From Liolophura sinensis (lineage: Eukaryota > Mollusca > Polyplacophora > Chitonida > Chitonidae), in assembly GCF_032854445.1 (NCBI RefSeq), contig NC_088300.1, positions 40,328,458 through 40,392,457 on the forward strand: 64,000 nt of DNA, written 5' to 3'. The notes under the pieces are model-generated. The model had not been told where the DNA came from and ran no database searches. It worked only from the letters and a program-made list of their open reading frames with translations. Made by a program: the position numbers and the translations under genes. Position 1 is the first letter of the stretch. The number at the start of each line of letters is the position of its first letter. This document shows, one piece after another, positions 1-11,500 of this stretch.

Positions 1-1174
1 TCAATGAATAACACAGTTCTCGGGAGTTCCGCCAACACCCACAGGCAGAAGTACCAAGAACTCGTCTCTTTCATAGGCACTATAAAAACTGTTCAGAAGA
101 CCATGAAGCATCAGTGAATGTAATTCACCTGAATTATGCCCATAATACGTAAGTTTTGGTTCATATTTATGGCTCTGTTCCCATACAGTTATTTTACTAT
201 GGACTACTTCTTGGCTATGAACTAGACCTTAACCAATATTAAAAGTGATTTCTTGGCTATCTAAGGTTGTATTTTTATCAAACTTTAATAAGCACTGATT
301 AATAACAGCTTCCATAATTTCTGAAGTATTTCAGTTCAGAATCATTGCTGAACAGGCTCGTGGCTCTAGCACATAAGTCAAGGAATATGGTAACCCCAGT
401 TTCATTTTGTTTGCATCCGATTACGAGACACGAGGCAGGTCATGTACTCTGAAACATAACCCTGTACAAATCAGAACCTGACCCTTTGAAGTCTGCAGCC
501 ACCACATAGGCTTACAATACCGTACATGCGTTTATTGTGGTAGTGCTTCATTTATCATGTACTGGTATTCATTTCCATTACTAGAAGTCACAACGTTAAA
601 TATACAAACAGTCTCGATGTATTTATGCACAAATCTAACAGACCTGATCGTAAATAGGTTTCTGATTTCCAATGAAAACACGTTCCCTGTTGTGGGTTAG
701 TTGTTCGCACAGTGGGCTTTATACGCACTTTACACTTCGTCTGTCACTTACCACTCTCTACATGTAGCTGGTAACACCTCCACACTCCAAACTTTTCACC
801 ACAGTACCAGCCTTGAGATTTTCAACCATGTCAAAATAATAGACTTTTATTCCAACGAGATGACAGTTTGGATCTGTCACATCGCCGCCATGTTCTTCAC
901 AGGAAGTATCAGACGTTCTCTTCGGCGACCTTGACATTACAGCAACAGCAGCCGAGGCGAATGGCCGTGTGACCTCATTATTCACAACACCACTCCACGA
1001 TCACTTGCACGTCACATAAGTCGCGGGGCGGTTTCAAATACAAAATACGAAAAGATATCAAACAAATGGTACATTTATCCAAACGAGTATCATACTCATT
1101 ATGTATTCCATATACATGTGGGCCTATATTTGGATGGCACTTGGGAGGGTGGGATGTGCGTCTTAATTCGCCCC
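1..1174. other. Non-coding stretch, no gene recognised
   Basis: AT-rich sequence with only short open frames that have no recognisable motif. No tRNA, repeat array or clear transposon terminus was seen. It lies outside the left inverted repeat of the THAP element. Confidence 0.5.
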
Positions 1175-1243
1175 TTTCCAGTTCAGCGCCTCCTAGCGGG
1201 TGAATCGCACACGGAGGAATGTCATGGCCGCGTATGGGGTCAT
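1175..1243 (+). repeat. Left inverted repeat of the THAP element
   Basis: Matches the reverse complement of 3598-3665 in two identical blocks (25 and 24 bases) around a partly matching centre. Confidence 0.7.
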
Positions 1244-2203
1244 GTAGCAGTTTCGCCTGTTTTCCACAAAAGCTGTCGTCTTTTTCTTTTCATGACATCT
1301 GCGTGATTGAGGTGAGGGATTAGAAATAACCATGTATCTATATACTCACGTGTGTTTTGCATGAAACTCATATTTAGTGTTAAAATACAATACTTCGACA
1401 ACGTAGATGCAGCGGACTCGTTGAAACAACAACAACACTTTCATGTTCAGTAAATGTTTCTTAGATGCAGAATGTAACACTCTGAGATCGAGCAACACAG
1501 CTGTGAAACTAACAGAAAGTACATCCCCAAATGTGTCGGATTGTCAGTAAGCGACTTTTACCGCTGTCTACAGTAATTTCGTCTTCCCTGGCGAACCTCA
1601 CGCTCTTACACATTATCAAACTTAATCTTATATTGACCTTGACAAACATGGACTATGGCAGTAACACTTTCAGGGTCTACCACCATCTTGATAAGGTAAT
1701 AAATCCTATACACTAGGCAAATGGGATTATTTCACGAACAGACATGATTGCCGTGAAAACTTTAGCTCATAGGCATTTACAGAGGGCAGAGGATTGACAA
1801 CAATTCTAATGTCTGCGTGAACTGTGGCACATGTCGCTCATGATCAATCCAACATATCTGGAGCTGTTTGCTTCCGTAAATCTCATGAATGTGTTGCTTG
1901 ATTTCAGAATTACATTAACCAATGCAGTCTTGGTTGGGGAATTTTGAATTTAAATTTTAAGGCTACTTTGTAATGCATAGTGCATAAAATACATAGGTAG
2001 TAATTTCTGACTAGTTCATAAATTGCTCTAAGAAAAATATATCCATTTAGCATGTTTTGAATGCATGTGCAATCTAGGTGTTCATTTAGGTTCACAGCTA
2101 AATATAGGCCTGTTAAAATGTATAGTTTACTATTGGTATTCAATGTTTTTGAAATATTTTGGACTTAATAAACCTTATTCATGTTCTTGTACATAAAGAA
2201 TGG

Positions 2204-2210
2204 TATAAAA
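2204..2210 (+). promoter_or_regulatory. TATA-box-like element upstream of the THAP frame
   Basis: TATAAAA lies 74 bases before the THAP start codon. A pyrimidine-rich stretch ending in CAG (about 2258-2273) follows, so a 5'-UTR splice acceptor just before the ATG is also possible. Both are motif-based inferences. Confidence 0.3.
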
Positions 2211-2283
2211 GAGACGAAGGGATGCTAGATCTACACTTATACTGACAACTTATTCTTCTGTTTGCTTCCAGAAAGAATCTAAA

Positions 2284-3132
2284 ATGCCTCATCATTGCTG
2301 TGTGCCTTTGTGTTCAAGTGACACTAGACTTGAGAGCTGTAAACATTTGTCATTTCACAGTTTCCCTTCGGACAAAGATTTGGTAAAAAAATGGATTGTG
2401 AACATAAGGAGAGACATTGGTAAAGATTTTGCCATAAACAGACACACTCGTGTGTGCTCTTTACATTTTACAGAGGATTGTTATCCAAAACACCAAGGCA
2501 TAAGACGTCGTCTTGTGAAGGATGCCATTCCAACAGTTTTTCATTGGTGTAAAGGCACCTCCACTCAGCATTCTAGGAGAAAGATTAAGAGACAGATTTC
2601 CTCAGTAGCATCCGAGAACAAGGAGCACAAAGCAGCTACAGGTCTTCAACAGTTTTCTGTGGAGGAGCATTCTTATTCCCGCCAATACACTGATGGGGCT
2701 ATGTATACTATATATCCTACAACTTTGAGAAGATATTTGGAGAGCAGCAGTAGTGGGGATGACAGTTTAGAAGATTATGAACCTAGCGTCTCACCTGATA
2801 AAGCCTCTGTTTTACAGACCAATTTAAATCTGATGACACTGCGCTATGAAGAAAAGTTTACTTTGCTCAGATTTTGCAATTCTGACAGTGACAATAAGTA
2901 CTATACAGGATTTCAGTCTTATATATCTTTATCATGTTTTTTTCAGTTTCTTCAGCCAGAATGTAATTTTTTATATTATGTGGGCACAGAGAACTCATCA
3001 TCTGGTACACCGTATGACTTATTAAAGAAACGTGGACCATCTAGATCACTCTCACCAATGGAAGAGCTCTTCATAACACTAGTGCGTCTTCAGCCACAGT
3101 TTGTTTCTTTCTCTTGCAATTCATGGCTCTAG
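2284..3132 (+). CDS. THAP-domain protein, truncated transposase-derived
   Basis: The 282-residue frame begins with a THAP zinc-coordinating DNA-binding domain of C2CH type (residues 1-90). Visible ligands are Cys5/Cys6, Cys10, Cys58 and His61. Also present are the invariant Trp37, the HTRVCSLHF block and the AIPTVF box at residues 81-86. A low-complexity Ser/Asp-rich linker follows. Residues about 190-275 (KYYTGFQSYISLSCFFQFLQ through RSLSPMEELFITLVRL) resemble the helix-turn-helix segment that precedes the DDE_4 nuclease in THAP/ISL2EU transposases. Homology stops abruptly after VRL and the frame ends 10 residues later, so the catalytic domain is absent. If expressed it could only bind DNA. 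It may be a dead transposon rather than a host THAP gene; the flanking inverted repeats favour the former. Confidence 0.7.
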   Translation: MPHHCCVPLCSSDTRLESCKHLSFHSFPSDKDLVKKWIVNIRRDIGKDFAINRHTRVCSLHFTEDCYPKHQGIRRRLVKDAIPTVFHWCKGTSTQHSRRKIKRQISSVASENKEHKAATGLQQFSVEEHSYSRQYTDGAMYTIYPTTLRRYLESSSSGDDSLEDYEPSVSPDKASVLQTNLNLMTLRYEEKFTLLRFCNSDSDNKYYTGFQSYISLSCFFQFLQPECNFLYYVGTENSSSGTPYDLLKKRGPSRSLSPMEELFITLVRLQPQFVSFSCNSWL

Positions 3133-3597
3133 GCGAACTGTTTAAACAAAACTAGAATATCATTGAAAAATGAATATAATCATACATGTATTCATTCACA
3201 TTTAAATGAATAAGTCTACCTATCCATAAACTAAATTACAGCCGATAGGCCTATTATGTTTTAAAAGCTTACAACATGTGCATACATAAACAAGTCTCTA
3301 CGGGATTAAAGTAAGGCGTATTACACTACAAAGCAGTTCTCGGGAGAGACTTTCCATCTTACAAACGCCAAAGTACTGCGAAGGTTAGAACATTGTAAAT
3401 TGTGTTGTTGTTGTTGAGGCTAAGCTAGCTGGTTGTATTTTGTGTAAACAGTACTATTTTAAGTCCTATACCCTTCTCACAACCATTCAGTGAATCATTA
3501 TAAACAGTTTGTCCTGTTAATTCACTTTACCTTGATTTTCTTGCGGCTTTGGAATGAAACTGGCGCCTGATAACAGAAAAAACTTAGAGACGGCCCG

Positions 3598-3665
3598 ATG
3601 ACCCCATACGCGGCCATGACAGTCGTCCGTGTACGACCATCCGCTAGGAGGCGCTGAACTGGAAA
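3598..3665 (-). repeat. Right inverted repeat of the THAP element
   Basis: Reverse-complement partner of 1175-1243. A SINE begins about 20 bases further right. Confidence 0.7.
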
Positions 3666-3687
3666 GTCGCGAATTGTGGGGTGTGAG

Positions 3688-3948
3688 GTTTGTTTGTTTG
3701 ATTGGTGTTTCACGCTGCACTCAAGAATATTTCACTTATACAACGGCCACCAGCATTATGGTGAGGAAACAGGGCAGAGACGGGGGGAAACCACGACCAT
3801 CCGCAGGTTGCTGAGAGACCTTCCCACGTACGGCCGGTGAGGAAGCCAGTATGAGCTGGACTTGAACTCACAGCAACCACATCGGTGAGAGGCTTCTGGG
3901 TCATTACGCTACGATAGCGCGCTAAACAACTGAGCCATGGAGGCCACC
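3688..3948 (-). mobile_element. tRNA-derived SINE, family 1, nearly full length
   Basis: Read on the minus strand it has a tRNA-like head (GGCCTCCATGGCTCAGTTG, A box), a B-box-like GAGTTCAAGTCC, a body with the GGAAGGTCTC/CCGTACGTGGG signature and a tail core TGAAATATTCTTGAG. The same family occurs many times in this window. Confidence 0.85.
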
Positions 3949-4559
3949 GAGGGTTGGGGTGAATTGGCCCTGAAGAAATTAACTGATGATGGTACGAGGA
4001 GCTCGAGGATGAAACGTACGTGTTTTACATATTCCTCATACTTGCGAGTCTTATCACCAAAAGCCGTTTTTTAAGTTTCCAGCTCACGTTCAAAATCATT
4101 TATCAGGTCTTGTATTGGTCATGTTGATTGTGTAGGCCTACAAAGGTGAGTTTTAGTTTTTTAACAAAAGGTGCAACGAGTGAGCGATTATAGGCCTACA
4201 GGTCCCGGCCTATGCGCATCGAAACAGACATTCGTATACCTGTAAGCCTATCATCTTCATCTTTGATGTCCAGCATATTCTAGGGACCTACCTTGATTAC
4301 TGAGCCATATTAAATGGACATATCGGCGGAAGAAATTCACAATTTTTGAGTTGGTTTAGCTAAATACAGAAATGAGCTACATCTGACTCCAAACTGAACG
4401 AACCTCCTGGGCCTGTATTTAACGAGAATAGTAAATGAAGGGAATTTAAGGGGAAATCCGCCTCTGCATGGTCTAATCTGTCCGCCCAACGACATAACAT
4501 GCCCATGAGTATGCTACCCTCATCCGGTTTCCATAATACGGGGGTTGGGGGGGAGGGGG
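3949..4559. other. Spacer without a recognised gene
   Basis: Non-coding; ends in a G-rich run immediately before a second SINE. Nothing else supported. Confidence 0.4.
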
Positions 4560-4820
4560 GAGCTCAGTGTTTAGCGCGCTTGCGCAGCGTAATGACCTAG
4601 GAGCCTCTCACCAATGCGGTCGCTATGAGTTCAAGTCCAACAATATGCTGGCTTCCTCTCCGGCCGTACGTGGGACGGTCTGCCAGCAACCTGCGGATGG
4701 TCGTGGGTTTCCCCCAGGTCCTGCCCGGTTTCCTCCTACCATAATGCTGGCCGCCGTGGTATAAGCGAAATATTCTTGAGTACGGCGTGAAACACAAATC
4801 AAATAAATAAATAAATAAAT
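4560..4820 (+). mobile_element. tRNA-derived SINE, family 1
   Basis: Plus-orientation copy with a slightly damaged A box (GAGCTCAGTGTTTAGCGCGC), intact body, and a 3' tail of AAATAAATAAATAAATAAAT microsatellite at 4800-4820, the likely reverse-transcription priming tail. Confidence 0.85.
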
Positions 4821-7800
4821 GAGGCAGCGCAAAGATTCCCAGATTGCAACGTTCGCTCGTGGATCGCACAGGTAGGCTAAAGTTTGAAAGAATTACAAGT
4901 CTATAGTAAACCAAAATACGTTTCTAACATGTTCTTACAACTGCGACTCGAGTAAGTTGATTGTTGAAGGGAAACCGCGGATAAAACTGAACATTCGATT
5001 GTTTACTCAAAGTTTTCAATTTTGCACTTACCCCCCCCCCCCCCAAAAAAAAAGAATGCGTAACATTATGTTAAATATGAACTAAAACTGCTGCTGTTAT
5101 AGTATGAGTTTGGATAACTGCATTGGCTGCGAAGACCAAACTGCATGTAGGCCTACCCAAGGGACCCCTGCAGGAAGTCTCAGCTTGATGTAGATGATGG
5201 CTCAAATAGCAGCGCAGTTTTTTCGCCGTCGGTAATATGTCTCTTTAAACGTGTACGTACATAAAGATGATGTATGCACGATACACATTAAACAATGAAC
5301 CTGTGCAAATTTGCTACAATTATTGTGTGCCTGTGGAACACATCTCCTGTATATATTTTATTCACAATTGCATTAAGGGGGTACATGTGCGGGCGGTCGG
5401 CCACGGTCGGCCGGTCCCGGTCGGTCCCAGTCCGACATGGTCGGACACAGTCGGTGTGTAGTATTGTTCTTCTTTTAGCGCCCTTGTTAAGAACATCTCG
5501 TATTCATTCTTATATAAGTAGACACCGTCCTCCTCATGGATGTTACTCTGTGCATACCTGTGGGAAGATAAATTAGCCATCAGCCTCTTCATTAATTTGT
5601 ACAAATGTACAAGAAAGTAAATTAGCCACCATTCTCATCATAGACATTATATATGGTGTCTGTACCTATACACTTGTACAGGAATTTGCCTTCACGTAGA
5701 CTGTATAGTTATTTGACACGGGTACATTGCGTCAGTTGCTTAAATCTCCATACAGAATCACGCATCGAACAAAGTAAGCAACATGGAACATACACGTTCG
5801 GGTTTGTTAAGTAATATATAAATTGATCCAAAGTAAATTTGCATGTTTAAAGAGGGGCCTCAGATTCAGCAATCTCTGTGGAATTTACACATGTTATTGA
5901 TGTCAGAAGAAAATCCAAAGTGGTTGGGATGGGGAGGGAATGGGGCAGCTATCACATCACTTTAGGTGAGGGTCCAGGGGTTGCATATGCTCCAGAGGCT
6001 CCACGACTCTAGATTGTCGTAGATGGGATCTGTGCCATTTGGGGCATGGGGGATTGGGGTCTGCAGATTGTATGGAGCTGTATGAAAGTGACATGCTGAA
6101 AATTAGTTTTAAAAGTGCACACCAGCACATTAGGCGAAGGCTCAGAGGGCCCTAGGCAGGGGCCGCAACTCCGAGTCTGAAAATAAGGGCATCGACTTTT
6201 CAGTGACAGCCACAGAAGAGCGTCTTTGGCGAAATGTTTTCACTATACTTAAATATCTTTGTTCTATCGACATCAGATAAATAAAGAATTTCAAAATTCT
6301 TTAAAAAAAAAAAAATTTTGAATACTTTACTTCACGTTAGTTGTGAACCCAAAAGGACTCTGGCTTTTTTAGAGTAGCAAAAGTTGTTTATTCATACTTT
6401 GACGCAGTTATAGATGCATGTAATTAGGAACAAATCATGTTGGCATTGGATCTGTTTGATTAAGAGATAATAATTTCTATCTAGTCTTTGTTATTAATTT
6501 TAGTACGGCAACTGTTCAAGAACCAAAGTTTTAAGAGTGGCTACAGTACATGCTTTGCAATTCCTGCCGAATCAAATTATTCCGACGTAAAAAAAAAGGA
6601 ATGGGGCGTGGTAGGGCTCACTTGAAAAGTGGGGGTGCCCTTTGAACAGATGGTTGCTTAATAATGATCCGCTATAAAAGATGTAGTCCTCATCAAAAAC
6701 TCAAATTTGTGGTTCAGATGAGGCGATTTGTTTTTAATTTTCTGTTTGAAGATCGACGTTAACCGAGGTTTCGTTTTGGCTAACATTTGTCTTCACATGT
6801 TAAACATAAACTTTGTAATATCAGCAGCTACGATATTTTGGAAAGTTTAAAATCCGTATCTCTCTGTGGCAGTCTTCAAGGTATCCTTCATAGTACGGTG
6901 AACTTTCAAAGTGCAGAACGGGTAGCACTTTCAGAAAGAGTTCGAATCTTATCCATTTCTGTTCTTCTTTGGAAACATACTTTTGCGTGAGTAAAGATAT
7001 TGGCCGACTTGTATTTAATAAGTCATGAATCAGAATGGATAATTGTTAAGGTATGCTAACAAGCCTGCGTGCTTTTAATGCACAGGCTCCAAAGATGAAG
7101 CTTGTCTAGTGTATGAATGTATGTTTGGGGTTTTAAGCCGTACTTCGCAATTTTTATATGCCCCCGCCAATAGTGCGGAGCGTATGATGTTACAGTGATT
7201 TTTTTTTCGTCTGTTCGTCAGACCAAATTCTTGTCCGGGCTATAACTCCAACAGTTTTCAACATTCAGTTTTAATCTTTGGTGGATACATAGATACACAG
7301 ATGACGATCTGTTGCGACTCACATTTGTCCATTTTCGCTGTTGCTATGGTAACTAGCCATATTCCAGATATATACTATATAAATAGGTGTGATTTCGTGT
7401 CCGGGCTATAACTCCAACTGTTTGGCGTAATGTCGGCGTCGTGTTATGTCGTTATGTCATACTTGTAGAATCTGAAACTAAGCCTGCGCATGGATAAAAA
7501 AAAGAAAAAAATTACCATTCCCTCCCTTAATCCTATATTTACTCTCCAATACACAATCCATGAATAAAACTAATAAAACAAGAGGCATTAAGTTTACCTT
7601 TACTTTCATGAAGCTTTAAAAAAGTAATCAACACACATTCACTGAATAGAAATATTAAAGAAGCATTACTTTTATATTTAACTTTACGAAGCTATAATTA
7701 ATCAAGAATTAAATAAATAAATATACAATGTACCATCCATCTCATCTTCCTTTAATAACGGAAGGACCGAGGTGAATTGGATAGCCAGAATTAAAACTGA

Positions 7801-8040
7801 AATTATCTAGGAATGTAAAAAAGTGAAAAGTGGCCAACCTAAACCCTCTGGTCAATTTCACCTCGCTCTATGGTGCTTAACAGTCTGCAGTGCAAATGTA
7901 TGTGCTTGGGTCTTGATTCATTTTGTTCATTGCAATTAAACTGGTTCGACTTTACTTTTGGTTTTACGTTGTTGTTGTTGTTTTTTTTTTGTTTGTTTTT
8001 GTTTTTTTTTGGATGAGAAGGGGCCGGAATCTGATGGCCT
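4821..8040. other. Long non-coding stretch upstream of the ARHGAP11-like gene
   Basis: Contains a C-run at 5032-5044, a short GGTCGG-rich minisatellite (about 5388-5455), degenerate AAATTAGCCACC-type repeats (about 5505-5680, related to 41020-41165), a poly(A) run near 6302, and two copies of TGTCCGGGCTATAACTCCAAC (about 7232 and 7399). A fragment of SINE family 2 lies at 7105-7150. No coding sequence is supported. Confidence 0.5.
7105..7150 (-). mobile_element. Fragment of SINE family 2 (3' module)
   Basis: GGGGTTTTAAGCCGTACTTC followed by a short GCAATTTTT run matches the beginning of the family-2 module seen intact at 47271-47478. Confidence 0.35.
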
Positions 8041-8073
8041 GGGAGCAGTGGTGTTAAGCGAATGTAGAGAAGA

Positions 8074-8124
8074 GCGCATGCGCTATAACGAGTATGAAAT
8101 GAACGAAGATAGTAGCGCATGCGC
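8074..8124 (+). promoter_or_regulatory. Paired NRF1-type palindromes in the putative ARHGAP11-like promoter
   Basis: Two perfect copies of GCGCATGCGC occur at 8074-8083 and 8115-8124, 41 bases apart (about four helical turns). This is the core of the NRF1 consensus, common in CpG-rich animal promoters. They lie 417-467 bases before the start codon at 8541. The motif is seen directly; promoter function is inferred. Confidence 0.5.
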
Positions 8125-8428
8125 TTTAAGAACTGTGAGCACTTTTCTTGTTTTTCTTGACGTAAGCGATTTGTCACTGTTCACAGTGAATCACGAATGC
8201 TGGCTGTCAGTGTTGTACCCTTGATGGCGTGTTTTCTTTTACATCATGGTACAATTTTCGATTAGCGTCTAAACTAGATTTAGAATTAGATTTAGATAAA
8301 GTCTAAATACACGCCACACATTCATTAATTGTTAATTTGCATGGGCATTAATCACGAGCAAATAAATAATTAGCCGGAAACGTTTCTCGACCTCCGTACC
8401 AGACTCTCGACCCTCTCTCAAATATAAA

Positions 8429-8457
8429 CCAATGAGAAACGTGGCTGTAAGTTTAAA
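8429..8457 (+). promoter_or_regulatory. CCAAT box and CHR-like TTTAAA near the gene start
   Basis: CCAAT at 8429-8433 (in AACCAATGAG) is followed 18 bases later by TTTAAA at 8452-8457. NF-Y plus CHR arrangements drive G2/M genes in animals, and vertebrate ARHGAP11A is a mitotic gene. The match is short and could be chance. Confidence 0.25.
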
Positions 8458-8540
8458 GCCATCCGAAGGAGGTAGCAAGACCGGCCTAGCGATGCCAAGG
8501 TGTGTTTAGGGTACGTGTATAGGAATCAACGGACACCAAA

Positions 8541-11500
8541 ATGAAACCTTTGTGGGATTTGGAAAATCCTGTCGGCCTCCAGGAGTTTGTGATTCAAGAA
8601 CTGAAAAACATAGGTATCAAAGTTCCTAGGTCAAAAAAGATAAAAAATCAGGTAAGTAAATATAACACCAGCCACAAACATTAGCATGGTACAACAACAA
8701 CAACGAAGTTATGGTGGAAGTTAATCTTATCGTTGAAGAAGCAATTTATCAGAATAAATTCAGCAGCCAGGAGTTGGAAATGGGAAACTGTGACAACTGA
8801 ACTCCTCAGAGGAATTCGGCGGTGTTGGAAGCCTCCTGCCAGAAAGCTTCAGAAATGCATCGTGCAAGCCCTGGCGTGGTTAACCCTGACGCGCCGTCTC
8901 ATCATCCTAAAGGATAACGGCTCTGATGCCAACAATGTTACCTGTCAAATAACCGTACCTGCTTTACATGCTGTCCATCACACATCGAGGTTGAGGCGGA
9001 TAAGTGTCTGTCTGTAGTCGTAGTTGAATGGAATGCTCATCTCAGCTAGATGTCCCTTCTTCCGATCGCTAGTAAATCCCATATTGATCTTGTATGGTAG
9101 GTGCGGAAAGCAGGTCTTTAGATTGGTGTCTTGTATTTGCACGAGACTTACTTGATAAATCTGCCTGGACCTTCACTGATTACGAAATGAATAATGTTAG
9201 CATCAAGAATCCAACAACAATAAGCCAGCATAAGAAAGGGAAACAAAAGATTTTTTAGAACAATTAAAAAACATTTTACTTTAGAGGCATATTTTGTTTC
9301 GGAAAGTAGAACCCCAACGACTTTATTTTCACATCAAATCTTCCCTAAGCACAACATTTATGCTATGTTAGTGTGCAAACCGCATTTAAAAAAATATTAT
9401 GTTAGCTAGTTTCATTAATAAAACATTAAAGTTGGAGCTTCTGCCTATTTTGTCAACCGGGGAGTTCTGGCCAGGTGACATCATGCCGTGATTACCTGCC
9501 GGGATTATGTATTGAAAAGCCGTGCAAAGCATAAGCAAATCCCACCCATTAGGCCTACCCACTGTGTGCTTTTCCAAAAGCTATCGTGTGGCTGATTGAT
9601 TGGTACCAAATGTCATGCTCAGGAATCTTTCTTTTATATCAGAACAGTCAGGTATGTGGGTGGGGGATACTCAAATATGTTGTGGGAGACCAGACAATGC
9701 AATCATGTACACAGATTCAATCAATTTTGATTGTATTAAGCCAGCTATAAATATTTATTTCATTTTAAATAGAATGACTGATGTACTTTAATATAGTTGT
9801 TTTTTAAGCCCTAATAATTGCTTGTACCCTTGACCAATGTGGCCACAGGTCAGAATCTCCATCTGGTTTGTTCAGCTGTAGTTGTGAGTCAAAACTCATG
9901 GCTTGTGTGTTCTTCCAGCCACATAAACAGACATCTTTCAGATACATGACATGAATAATCATTCATATAAATATATTGTTCAATATTTTTATCACATGCT
10001 TTCCATTTGCCTTCCATGGTATTATCTTCTTATTGCAGGAGCTGCCGGCCTGTCAAGCGGTGTTTGGGAACTATCTGTGCTATCTTCCATGTATACCTGT
10101 TGAAAACTGTGGCCATGTTCCCAGGTGAGTCAGCATGTAGAGTATTGTGACAAATCCCTACATGTGTACCATGACTGCGTGTACATGTTGACTCAATAAT
10201 GCTGACTCAATAAGACGCCGCCTGGCTTGAGAAAGCTGTTAGAGAAAGGATAACAAATGATATAGCCCTAGTTATTTGGAATGAGGTGTGGGACACAGTC
10301 ACTGCCATTTTGTTCTGATGGGCTTGGTAACTTTTCAACAACTTATATTCCAGAATTTCAAGTTTACTTCCGAAAATGTATGTTAATGAGCCATTATGAT
10401 GACAAAAGAGGAATTTTAAAATGAATGTCTTCATCCTGAAGGCTTTTGTGAATACAGTGCAGCACTGGTAAAAAAATGTAATATCGGTATTCTACTTTCA
10501 GCACTACTAATATCTGTCCCAAATTTTAGAAGAATTAGGGTACTTAACACGGCTCGACTCTCTGACTCAACTTCAAGTTGACTTGTTGAGTCAACAAAAG
10601 TTGAGTGATGTTGGGTCGTTTGGACGGGGCTTTAAGTTAGGTTTGTTGCAAGCTTGCTTACGGCAAATACATTGTGTCTTCATGTAATTGTGAATACTTA
10701 GCATTTTTTCCTGCTCTCGATTTTCTGGCAAAATTTGAGTCTACGGCACCAGTGTTTGTAGCTTACTGCTTGTGACTATTTTTTTATTAAAACACACGTG
10801 CATCATGCATATATATAATACAATGTAGATTGTAAATTTGTAGGCCTGAGTTGTAGGGAATGGGAGCATACTAGTGGATATATACATGTAGCTGTCACAG
10901 TGTGATGTCATTGTTATGTTCTGTAGGTAAATCTGCAATAGTAAGTACATGTATTTGCTTTCCATGCTGACTGTGTACAGGGTACAGATGTTCAAAATGA
11001 AACCGGCATGCAAACTCCGAGATTCTAATACTGCTCCACATTTACTGCACTGATAGATGCTGCCATACATGTAGCTGTAGAACTGCCGAGTACATGTACT
11101 GTTTATATGTTTAGCGCATGGCTGTTTATGATGTCTTAAAATCACACGGTGATCATACTCCCATGATGGTACCATAAATATGCACATCATTATTGGATCC
11201 TATACCCATGATATACAGAGGATTGAACAGAATCCAACCATGCTTGGCCCACTACCGACTAGGGTCGGGTTTTACTGTATTAAACTGTACCATGAGGCCT
11301 GTCTTCATTAACCAATCAAAATTGTTGAGCGATCGTCACTATACATGAAGTACTTTGAGAACCAACCAATGTTGAAGATTTTTGGATGGAATAAAATGCA
11401 AATTTATTTTTGGAGAAAGAGAAGAATCATGAAACTGACATTGTGAGGGAATATGCATAATGTGCATATAGTCATCATCAGGCCTCCTGATGAAAAAATA

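Larger units (their letters stand above)
1175..3665 (+). mobile_element. THAP-type DNA transposon remnant bounded by inverted repeats
   Basis: A THAP-domain frame (2284-3132) lies between two inverted copies of a segment of about 68 bp (1175-1243 and 3598-3665). The copies share two exact blocks of 24-25 bases, one containing CAGCGCCTCCTAGCGG and one containing TGGCCGCGTATGGGGTCAT, separated by a diverged spacer. This looks like the ends of a 2.5-kb DNA transposon whose catalytic part is lost. THAP plus the helix-turn-helix segment preceding a DDE nuclease is the architecture of ISL2EU/Harbinger-related transposases. No target-site duplication was identified. The inverted repeats could instead be two independent insertions of a small element. 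Confidence 0.55.

Noticed and set aside
4544-4914. Overlapping open frames of about 65-105 codons on both strands
   Set aside because: They fall inside SINE family 1 and recur at every copy (for example 14276 and 37708), so they are repeat-derived.
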